Source: Thermoprotei archaeon
Lineage (GTDB): Archaea; Thermoproteota; Methanomethylicia; Nezhaarchaeales; WYZ-LMO8
Length of the DNA stretch: 5,593 nucleotides
Direction: 5' to 3'
Assembly (NCBI GenBank): GCA_003649565.1
Contig: QMSF01000074.1
Span: 1-5,593 of the forward strand
This document shows, one piece after another, positions 1 through 5,076 of this stretch; positions within the stretch are counted from its first letter, which is position 1; each line of letters begins with the position of its first letter. The notes under the pieces are model-generated. The model was given only the letters and a program-made list of their open reading frames with translations. It did no database searches and was not told where the DNA came from. The translations under genes were made by a program, and so were the position numbers.

Positions 1-1082
1 CTCATTTCAATTCCAGTACCTTCAACCCTACCGAAGTCCACGCCAGGTAGGCCTGTTTCCCTCTCGATTAAGTCGTTGTAGTATACGAGGACTGTCGTTA
101 TGTGCTGCATGGCTCTTGCAGCTCCACATGTAATCATGGTTCCAGCTAGTAGACCAGCAGCTGCATATGCATTCCATAGTGGCACGTCATCTGTTGTGTA
201 GACTACATAGCCCGATGGTAGCTTCTTGAGAGGCTTTATGACACCATCAGACACAGCTCTCTTAACCGTTGATCTCACGACATCTCCCAAGGTTCCGGTC
301 TTGCCATTCTCCTTGACTAAGTCGTAGACCAAGTTGTTTGCGTTTAGTCCTTGATAAGCTAAGCCTAATAGTTGATATCTCTCAAATGGCCCTATGGCAT
401 CGCCCATCTCGTACATTGCTGTTTGCTCAAGAATGGCGCTTAGAGCTGCAGCGTTCATGGCGTTTTTCCTTGTTATCATGGCTATGTGGGCTGCAGGTAT
501 GTTTCTTAATGCGTAGCCCATGCCCTCGTTTTGTTGTGGAACTGCTAATAACATTGAGACATTTGCTCCCATTGGGTCAACTGATTGTGGATATCTTCCC
601 CAGACTGCTGCGTGAATCATGTCATAATCCCACATTGAAATGTTGAATGTCTCTATGAGGGCGCAGCATAGAGCTGCTGCAACAGTCGTTAAAGCTGTCG
701 TGTATTCAACGCCTGCTTCGAGCCTTAATGATGGAACCATTACTAGGAGGTTTTCGCCATTTCTTAGAATTTTAATCTCAGTGTCGTCATCTGGTTTGAC
801 TCTAATAAGCTTCTCAAGCTTGTCAACGATTGCCTGGGCATTAGCGACAACATCGAGTTTTAGCTCTCGACCCTTGATAACACAGCCTCGACCGCCAACA
901 GCGCCAGTAGCTAGAGCTCTTTCAATGCCCCTTAAGTTGACTGCTACAGCCCTCCTAATTATTGAGATTATCTTCTTGATTGCAGGATTGACAAGAGGAC
1001 TTAGGGCATCGAGAGGCACTTTGGAGTCAATGAGGTTGCCGCGATCATCATATAAATCTACTTTATCTGGGAACTTCGGCAT
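1..1082 (-). CDS. mcrB: Methyl-coenzyme M reductase beta subunit, C-terminus cut by window edge
   Basis: McrB is the beta subunit of the (alpha-beta-gamma)2 MCR enzyme, which reduces methyl-coenzyme M with coenzyme B to methane, or runs in reverse in alkane oxidisers, in the cytoplasm. Translating the minus strand gives 360 uninterrupted codons with strong family matches: N-terminal MPKFPDKVDLYDDRGNL, then DALSPLVNPAIKKI (about 25-38), GRYPQSVDPMGAN (about 161-173), GYALRNI, ILEQTAMYEMGDAIGPFER (about 214-232), LLGLAYQGLNANNLVYDLVK and LIERETGLPGVDFGRVEGT near the end. Full-length McrB is about 435-445 residues, so some 80 residues are missing. The window stops just before the FxFFxHxxYGGG loop that holds the coenzyme B/F430-proximal Phe and Tyr. 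ATG 1082 is the only possible start: no ATG, GTG or TTG lies between it and the upstream in-frame TAA. mcrG and mcrA may follow on the left, but this cannot be seen. Nothing in the visible part suggests decay. Confidence 0.97.
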   Translation of the reverse strand, partial: MPKFPDKVDLYDDRGNLIDSKVPLDALSPLVNPAIKKIISIIRRAVAVNLRGIERALATGAVGGRGCVIKGRELKLDVVANAQAIVDKLEKLIRVKPDDDTEIKILRNGENLLVMVPSLRLEAGVEYTTALTTVAAALCCALIETFNISMWDYDMIHAAVWGRYPQSVDPMGANVSMLLAVPQQNEGMGYALRNIPAAHIAMITRKNAMNAAALSAILEQTAMYEMGDAIGPFERYQLLGLAYQGLNANNLVYDLVKENGKTGTLGDVVRSTVKRAVSDGVIKPLKKLPSGYVVYTTDDVPLWNAYAAAGLLAGTMITCGAARAMQHITTVLVYYNDLIERETGLPGVDFGRVEGTGIEM

Positions 1083-1109
1083 AAGGATCGGAAATACCTT
1101 AACAAGAGC

Positions 1110-1120
1110 GTTTTTAAGCC
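1110..1120 (-). promoter_or_regulatory. Probable mcrB promoter (TATA box)
   Basis: On the minus strand the sequence reads GGCTTAAAAAC, preceded by the purine-rich stretch AAAAGG that could serve as a TFB recognition element. Its centre lies about 32 bases upstream of the mcrB ATG. With the usual archaeal spacing of about 25-27 bases, transcription would begin roughly 5-7 bases before the ATG, giving a nearly leaderless mRNA. No good Shine-Dalgarno site sits at normal distance; AAGGT is about 13 bases away. Read-through from the AIM24-family gene remains possible. Confidence 0.45.
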
Positions 1121-1150
1121 TTTTGCATGTTACTGAAATGGTGCTACCTT

Positions 1151-1168
1151 AATAAAATGAGGAGAAGA
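1151..1168 (-). terminator. Possible pyrimidine-rich terminator after the AIM24-family gene
   Basis: Just past the stop at 1172 the minus strand reads TCTTCTCCTCATTTTATT, a T-rich tract of the kind that ends transcription in archaea without needing a hairpin. It is short and interrupted, so termination may be partial. Confidence 0.25.
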
Positions 1169-1171
1169 TTG

Positions 1172-1846
1172 TTATTTGGGCAGAAATCTGTTGAGTATTT
1201 CGGCGAATGGAGGTAGTGTTCTGGTTTGAAGGTATACTGTTCCTGGGCCTTCTATTCTCACGACGAGGCCTTCTCCACCTAGAAGGAAGCTTTTCCATCC
1301 ACCAAATTTTGTAACGGAGAATCTTATTGTATCATCCATGGCGACTATGTTATTATTGTCCACTGTTATAGTCTCGCCAGGTTTCAGCTCTTTTCGTTCT
1401 ATTGATCCATAACCATTAACCCATACGCCTCCTACACCCTTAATTCTCATCCATATTAAGCCGCTCTTATAATCGGCTAGTAAACCTCTAAGTCCCGCCC
1501 ATTTTAATTCGTAGTCTACATTTCCATGGTGGGCTAGATACGAGTAGTCTTGTACTATGAGGCCATTCCCTTTAAGCTCTACATACTCTATGTCTCCCGG
1601 TACGCTTGGAGCTAGCCACACAACGCCACCTCTTTGACCAGCTCTAAACGTATTTACAAAGACGCTTTCGCCCACCGTAACCTTCCTTAATAGCCCTCTT
1701 AGTAGACCGCCAGCTGTTCTGGTTTCAATTGTTATATCGCCCTCCATTGCTATCATTGCCCCAGCTTCAGCCGTGACCGCCTCGCCTGGACTTAAATAGA
1801 CTTTTAAGGTTGAGTAAGCAGGTTTTCCTATGATCTCAAAGTTCAC
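1172..1846 (-). CDS. AIM24 / TIGR00266-family protein
   Basis: This 224-residue protein belongs to the TIGR00266/AIM24 family, a beta-rich fold found in archaea and bacteria and related to mitochondrial AIM24; its biochemical role is not established. Family features are the opening NFEIIGKPAYSTLKVYLSPGE, the AEAGAMIAMEGDI segment (about 26-38), the glycine/leucine-rich GGLLRGLLRKVTVGESVFVN (about 46-65), and a C-terminal half resembling the first, with LKPGETITVDNNNIVAMD and SFLLGGEGLVVRIEGPGTV. There is no signal peptide or clear membrane segment. I chose GTG 1846, not ATG 1897, because the family normally begins right at the NFEI motif, GGTGA stands 5 bases upstream, and the longer start would lie upstream of the likely TATA box without an SD site. 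The gene is 89 bases upstream of mcrB on the same strand and diverges from the regulator gene. The family call is firm; any link to MCR is inference from position. Confidence 0.85.
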   Translation of the reverse strand: MNFEIIGKPAYSTLKVYLSPGEAVTAEAGAMIAMEGDITIETRTAGGLLRGLLRKVTVGESVFVNTFRAGQRGGVVWLAPSVPGDIEYVELKGNGLIVQDYSYLAHHGNVDYELKWAGLRGLLADYKSGLIWMRIKGVGGVWVNGYGSIERKELKPGETITVDNNNIVAMDDTIRFSVTKFGGWKSFLLGGEGLVVRIEGPGTVYLQTRTLPPFAEILNRFLPK

Positions 1847-1851
1847 AGGTT

Positions 1852-1856
1852 TCACC
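1852..1856 (-). promoter_or_regulatory. Shine-Dalgarno site deciding the AIM24-family start
   Basis: GGTGA on the minus strand lies 5 bases before the GTG codon at 1846 and matches the archaeal anti-SD complement (GGAGGTGATC). It supports the shorter start over the in-frame ATG at 1897, which has no comparable site. Confidence 0.5.
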
Positions 1857-1880
1857 AAGATTCTTCTTTTACTCTGTAAG

Positions 1881-1888
1881 CTTAAAAG
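1881..1888. promoter_or_regulatory. Shared TATA-like box between the AIM24-family and regulator genes
   Basis: The plus strand reads CTTAAAAG and the minus strand CTTTTAAG. Read rightward, the box centre is about 45 bases before the regulator ATG, predicting a start of transcription near 1911, just ahead of its SD site. Read leftward, it predicts a start near 1859, just ahead of the GGTGA and GTG 1846. One AT-rich box could therefore serve both directions. Inference from spacing only. Confidence 0.35.
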
Positions 1889-1917
1889 AGATGGCATGAG
1901 TAGTTACGTGGAGATGA

Positions 1918-1922
1918 GGGTG
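1918..1922 (+). promoter_or_regulatory. Shine-Dalgarno site of the winged-helix regulator
   Basis: GGGTG is followed 7 bases later by ATG 1930; the stretch GGGTGTGATC resembles the full archaeal SD GGAGGTGATC. It favours ATG 1930 over the next in-frame ATG at 1939. GAGAT (1911-1915) and ATCTC (1925-1929) flank the site and could form a 5-bp stem with the SD in its 9-base loop. Confidence 0.55.
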
Positions 1923-1929
1923 TGATCTC

Positions 1930-2472
1930 ATGATATTGATGTTTGATAATTCAGCGCAATGCGTATTCGTATGTTCTGCGCTGAGCGATCCTGCTAAGCG
2001 AAGGATTCTTGAGGCTTTGTCGCGAGGACCCTTAACTCTTGAAACCTTGGCATCAATGACTGGTGTCAGCGACGTCCTGATTAAGGATATAATAGGTGAA
2101 ATGGAGAGCATGGGGTTAGCAAAGATAGAGGAAATAGAAGAAAAGGGTATTAGAAGAGTTTTCGCTAGAGCGTTAATACCATTGTATTATGACGGTGATG
2201 TTGAAGGCTTAGAAGAACTCATAGAAGAGGCTTCTAATGAGATTTTGGACGCCTTCTTAAAGGTTGTAAATAAAAGACAAGAAGACATAGAAAAAGCTTT
2301 CAGCATGAATGAGGGAAGGTATATTCTTTCATCACTAATCAATTACTGTTTCGCAGCTGCCTTTAGGAAGGCGTGCAAGGAGCTCAATGAAGGGAGAGAG
2401 GAGGAAGAACATGAAGCTATGAAGGCATGGATTAAAGAGGAAGCCAAATCGCTACGAAGAAGGAAGCGTTAA
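1930..2472 (+). CDS. ArsR-type winged helix-turn-helix transcriptional regulator
   Basis: The 180-residue protein starts with an ArsR-like winged-helix domain at about residues 16-85. ALSDPAKRRILEALSRGPLTLETLA gives the first helices, MTGVSDVLIKDIIGEMESMGL (about 43-63) the helix-turn-helix with its recognition helix, and IEEIEEKGIRRVFARA the wing. The remainder (about 88-180) is helical and highly charged, rich in Glu and Lys, ends in a basic SLRRRKR tail, and may mediate dimerisation. Four cysteines, C11, C15, C140 and C149, form two pairs and could bind a metal or sense redox state; this is speculation. The gene diverges from the AIM24-family gene, and its stop codon overlaps that of mmp17. 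Flanked on both sides by MCR-related genes, it is a candidate local regulator, but no target or ligand can be read from the sequence. I do not recognise it as a named regulator. Confidence 0.85.
   Translation: MILMFDNSAQCVFVCSALSDPAKRRILEALSRGPLTLETLASMTGVSDVLIKDIIGEMESMGLAKIEEIEEKGIRRVFARALIPLYYDGDVEGLEELIEEASNEILDAFLKVVNKRQEDIEKAFSMNEGRYILSSLINYCFAAAFRKACKELNEGREEEEHEAMKAWIKEEAKSLRRRKR
2469..2472. other. Overlapping convergent stop codons (TTAA)
   Basis: The bases TTAA hold both stop codons: TAA of the regulator on the plus strand (2470-2472) and TAA of mmp17 on the minus strand (2471-2469). The two genes meet tail-to-tail with no spacer, so any transcription past either stop is antisense to the other gene. 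Confidence 0.9.
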
Positions 2473-3017
2473 AAGTCTTCTACCATGCTTTTAGCCTCTG
2501 ATTCAATTTCGTCAGTTAAAGGGTCTTCTGACGCGATTAGAAGAAGCTTCTCTTTATCCCTTAAAACCTTGATTGATCTGAAGCCTTCAGGTGTTATTCT
2601 CCGCATGAGCTCCATGATTGATCTTTCCATCATCTCTGCGTAGTCGCATATCGGTATATGCTCGAGAGCTTCTCTATCAATATCACCTTTAATTAAAATC
2701 TCATATCTGCTTACATGACTTACTAAGTCGCCGTAGGAGTCTTGAAGTGCTTTGAGAATATCGGGTGAAAACTTTTCGTCAAGTATTCTTATGCTAACCC
2801 CATCATGTGATTTAGTTATTTCTGCTACTTCACTTAGCTTTACGATTCTTGAAATAGGCTTCATCTTAATGCTCATGGCGAACATCGACCTGTGAGGATC
2901 AAGGGCCATCTTTAATGATTCTATAGCCCCTGAAACTCCTAAGTCCATCATTACGTCTTTTACCAGGGTCTCGAATAGTCTTCGTTCATCGCCTTTAATT
3001 TTAATTTGAACTTTCAT
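2469..3017 (-). CDS. mmp17: Methanogenesis marker protein 17
   Basis: The 182-residue protein fits methanogenesis marker 17 (TIGR03291 family) in length and pattern: N-terminal beta strand MKVQIKIKGDE, the middle motif SRIVKLSEVAEITKSHDGVSIRI (about 56-78), FSPDILKALQDSYGDLVSHVSRYEI (about 83-107), then a C-terminal helix-strand region ending in ESEAKSMVEDF. Mmp17 is reported as a component of the ATP-dependent MCR activation complex with McrC, Mmp3, Mmp7 and AtwA. A single cysteine (C124) is present. ATG 3017 has GAGGT 8 bases upstream and lies 17 bases inside the end of mmp6, suggesting translational coupling. It is the last gene of the mmp3-mmp6-mmp17 operon. The family call rests on recalled motif and gene context, and is slightly less certain than those for mmp3 and mmp6. 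Confidence 0.85.
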   Translation of the reverse strand: MKVQIKIKGDERRLFETLVKDVMMDLGVSGAIESLKMALDPHRSMFAMSIKMKPISRIVKLSEVAEITKSHDGVSIRILDEKFSPDILKALQDSYGDLVSHVSRYEILIKGDIDREALEHIPICDYAEMMERSIMELMRRITPEGFRSIKVLRDKEKLLLIASEDPLTDEIESEAKSMVEDF

Positions 3018-3444
3018 CGCCTAATACCTCTTCAATAATGCTCTTCAATTCCTTGACCCTAATTGGCTTAGCTTCAGATCTTGCTTTTTCTTTTTCTTCA
3101 GCTTTAATGTCTAAGCTTTTTAAAGCATCGGATATGAGTGGAAGAAGCCTGTACTCTACATCTAATTGGTAAAAGCCAGGTCTTGGACCTCCGCCTCTAT
3201 ATGCTCGGCAGACTCTCTTGTCGTTAATTGGGTATCCTCTAAGCTTTATGAAGACGTCATATGGATACTTTTTCCTGATGTAATCTAAGGCTTTTGAAAC
3301 CTCGTTTTCCTCCCCTTCAATCATCGCTCCAAAACATGTACATTTAACCGTGACATTTGCATCTAAGTTTAGAATTTCGTTGAAGAGTTGCTCAGGGCTT
3401 AACTCAGAGCTTGGGTTTATCATGGCTATGTAAGTCTTCTTCAT
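3001..3444 (-). CDS. mmp6: Methanogenesis marker protein 6
   Basis: The 147-residue protein matches methanogenesis marker 6 (TIGR03272), a short protein nearly restricted to MCR-bearing archaea whose precise role I do not know. Diagnostic parts are SSELSPEQLFNEILNLD near the N-terminus, KCTCFGAMIEG (about 34-44) with the C35/C37 pair, FIKLRGYPINDKRVCRAYRGGGPRPGFYQLDVEYRL in two adjoining stretches (about 65-85 and 86-100) with C79, and LLPLISDALKSL. The tail from about 112 is a charged helix and is not diagnostic. The start is either GTG 3447 (directly abutting the mmp3 stop) or ATG 3444; GGAGG lies 5 or 8 bases upstream respectively, and I prefer ATG. It overlaps mmp17 by 17 bases. The gene is the middle cistron of the mmp3 operon. 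The conserved cysteines would fit a role in metal or cofactor handling for MCR, but that is inference. Confidence 0.92.
   Translation of the reverse strand: MKKTYIAMINPSSELSPEQLFNEILNLDANVTVKCTCFGAMIEGEENEVSKALDYIRKKYPYDVFIKLRGYPINDKRVCRAYRGGGPRPGFYQLDVEYRLLPLISDALKSLDIKAEEKEKARSEAKPIRVKELKSIIEEVLGDESSN
3026..3030 (-). promoter_or_regulatory. Shine-Dalgarno site of mmp17
   Basis: GAGGT on the minus strand, 8 bases before ATG 3017 and inside the mmp6 coding region. It fixes the mmp17 start within the overlap. Confidence 0.6.
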
Positions 3445-3447
3445 CAC

Positions 3448-4980
3448 TTAAGCCTCCATGATGTATATTGTTGAGCCTTCACGTACTCCTTTTAAGGCTT
3501 CAATGCCATTAACGACTTCTCCAATTAAATTCGTTCCTGCAAAATCTTCTCCTGTTGGTCCGTATTCACTGCTATCTGTCAACCTTATTCCGATGAGACC
3601 TACAAACTTCTTTGACATATTGGTTACCCCTATTGTTAATCGTTTAACTTTGTCCTTGGGGGTATTTTCAGGCAATAGCGTCCCTGCTAAGTCCTTGTTG
3701 CCCTCAAAGAGTACAAAGCCTATCATTGGGTCAGCGAAGTACACTTTTAGCTTCCCGACTTTGTGTGTGAGGAGCCCTGTTAGGGCCTTGAAATACCATA
3801 CCGTTTTAGGAGCTTGCTCGTAATATAGCTTAACTTTGAGGATTTTTGATTGAGGTAATCCATGAGTCTTAACTCTTCCTTCCTTTATTATGTGGAAGGT
3901 CAGTTTAGGCTCTTGGTCAACTACTATGTCCTCGTCTCTTGTTGACCCTATTCTTTCATGTGTTATACCGTAAATGCTTAGTATTTCAGAGGCTTCTGCT
4001 TGAGTTAGACCTAAGAGGCTTAGTCTTCTTGGTTCTGTTTCAACACTTATTTTGTCTCCTGGCTCAGCTAGGTCTAATAGTTCCATTCCCGCTTCGACGT
4101 AACCTACTACACTATGATGAGGGGATGAGGGGCATGCTTCCTTGTAAATATAAATAGCACCTTTGTTACCGCCATCAACTCTCACGGTAACTGATCCTCG
4201 TAGTCTACGAGCTTGGCTCTCAAGGGGTATTGACAATCTCCTTAAGGTATCGCTTCTAACGAATGTAGAATAGGAATCTGATATTATGAGGCCGTTTACA
4301 TCGATAGCAGACATGAAGTGCTCAGCACCTATAGGGGATTTGTCGAGCAGTTTCACTTTAATTTTAGTTAAAATCTCCATTGGCTCTGTTATTCTGTCCT
4401 TAACGCTTAGCTTTGTCGCCATCTTGGATAGCTGCTTGGAAGTTATGACTGGTTTTATGGATAAAATCTCGTCGCCAACTTTTAATTTTGATATTACACC
4501 TCTTCCTCTGGATATTCTGCCTAGCTTTTCTAGACCTTGAGGAAGGGCATAAGTCATTGAGTGTCTCGATCTAACAATTATTATGTGTGTATTGTCTACT
4601 TCAAGTCCTTCAGCGCTAACAACAACGTCCCAAGGCTCCCATTCTCTAGCTTCAAGTCTGGGTTTTAGTGATATAGTGAAAGTTCCTAGGCCTATGTCTC
4701 TTGAGCTTATCCATCTGACTTGAAGACTCTTAATATTGCTGAGGATTTCCCTCCATAACTTTAAGTTATCCTTCTCAATCTCTAAGATGAAAGTTCCTTT
4801 AGATGTCTCAACCGCGTAACTTGTGGTTTCAAGCATTAACTGTTCTTTAGCAATCTTCAGTCCAACGAGTAGTTGACCATCATATTTTACTCTTAGCTTT
4901 TCAAGTACTTCTTGGATGCTAGCTCCCTTCCTTACTTTAATTGTATTTCCGTCAACTGTTACGTCTACTATTTCCTCCAT
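3448..4980 (-). CDS. mmp3: Methanogenesis marker protein 3 (UPF0288)
   Basis: This 510-residue protein matches UPF0288/methanogenesis marker 3 (TIGR03268), reported as a component of the ATP-dependent MCR activation complex. Residues 1-70 look like a ubiquitin/MoaD-type beta-grasp domain (VDVTVDGNTIKVRKGASIQEVL and a following strand-rich part). A middle region (about 75-200) contains GLGTFTISLKPRLEAREWEPWDVVVSAEG in two adjoining pieces and a WD-containing motif. Two cyclophilin-like modules follow, at about 210-320 (ending VGYVEAGMELLDLAEPGDKI) and 390-510 (ending NLIGEVVNGIEALKGVREGS). They are joined by SLLGLTQAEASEILSIYGIT, typical of the family. The frame is open up to ATG 5094, but I chose ATG 4980. 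The family begins there, a TATA box sits 25 bases upstream for a leaderless mRNA, and the longer form would overlap mcrC. It heads the mmp3-mmp6-mmp17 operon and diverges from mcrC. Isomerase activity is not implied by the fold. Confidence 0.94.
   Translation of the reverse strand: MEEIVDVTVDGNTIKVRKGASIQEVLEKLRVKYDGQLLVGLKIAKEQLMLETTSYAVETSKGTFILEIEKDNLKLWREILSNIKSLQVRWISSRDIGLGTFTISLKPRLEAREWEPWDVVVSAEGLEVDNTHIIIVRSRHSMTYALPQGLEKLGRISRGRGVISKLKVGDEILSIKPVITSKQLSKMATKLSVKDRITEPMEILTKIKVKLLDKSPIGAEHFMSAIDVNGLIISDSYSTFVRSDTLRRLSIPLESQARRLRGSVTVRVDGGNKGAIYIYKEACPSSPHHSVVGYVEAGMELLDLAEPGDKISVETEPRRLSLLGLTQAEASEILSIYGITHERIGSTRDEDIVVDQEPKLTFHIIKEGRVKTHGLPQSKILKVKLYYEQAPKTVWYFKALTGLLTHKVGKLKVYFADPMIGFVLFEGNKDLAGTLLPENTPKDKVKRLTIGVTNMSKKFVGLIGIRLTDSSEYGPTGEDFAGTNLIGEVVNGIEALKGVREGSTIYIMEA
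3453..3457 (-). promoter_or_regulatory. Shine-Dalgarno site of mmp6
   Basis: GGAGG on the minus strand, within the last codons of mmp3, 5 bases before GTG 3447 and 8 bases before ATG 3444. Both spacings work, so the exact first codon of mmp6 is not settled by this site. Confidence 0.6.
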
Positions 4981-4999
4981 ACTTGAAGACCCGAGAGGG

Positions 5000-5009
5000 T
5001 TTTTATATG
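5000..5009 (-). promoter_or_regulatory. mmp3 operon promoter (TATA box, leaderless start)
   Basis: The minus strand reads CATATAAAAA, a strong archaeal TATA match. Its centre is 25 bases upstream of ATG 4980, exactly where transcription should begin, and no SD site precedes the ATG. The mmp3-mmp6-mmp17 message is thus predicted to be leaderless, with internal cistrons using SD sites. This is the best promoter in the window. Confidence 0.65.
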
Positions 5010-5029
5010 GAAAGCCAGTTTGAATCATG

Positions 5030-5038
5030 TATTTAAGT
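5030..5038 (+). promoter_or_regulatory. Probable mcrC promoter (TATA-like box)
   Basis: TATTTAAGT on the plus strand, about 43 bases before ATG 5077. It would place the transcription start near 5060, leaving a short leader of about 17 bases that contains the SD site GGGTG. It lies only some 25 bases from the divergent mmp3 TATA box. Confidence 0.4.
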
Positions 5039-5044
5039 TTAGAT

Positions 5045-5056
5045 CTCAAGCTCAAG
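5045..5056 (+). repeat. Tandem hexamer CTCAAG x2 in the mcrC promoter region
   Basis: Two direct copies of CTCAAG stand side by side between the mcrC TATA-like box and its predicted transcription start. A protein bound here could block mcrC transcription, but such a short repeat can occur by chance. Confidence 0.35.
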
Positions 5057-5067
5057 CATTTGTTAAT

Positions 5068-5072
5068 GGGTG
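5068..5072 (+). promoter_or_regulatory. Shine-Dalgarno site of mcrC
   Basis: GGGTG (including the core GGTG) ends 4 bases before ATG 5077. The in-frame ATG at 5116 lacks such a site, so this supports the upstream start. Confidence 0.5.
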
Positions 5073-5076
5073 TTTT

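Noticed and set aside
338..1152. Plus-strand open frames of 102 and 170 codons
   Set aside because: They are antisense to mcrB, whose minus-strand translation matches the family throughout. The frames show no recognisable domain.
1847..1897. 17-residue N-terminal extension of the AIM24-family protein from ATG 1897
   Set aside because: There is no SD site, it starts upstream of the likely TATA box, and the basic extra residues are not a family feature. GTG 1846 has GGTGA at good spacing.
1869..2111. Minus-strand open frame of 80 codons overlapping the regulator
   Set aside because: It is antisense to the conserved winged-helix domain and has no supporting start signal or homology.
3458..4540. 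Plus-strand open frames opposite mmp3
   Set aside because: They lie fully within the well-supported mmp3 gene, and their products look like noise.
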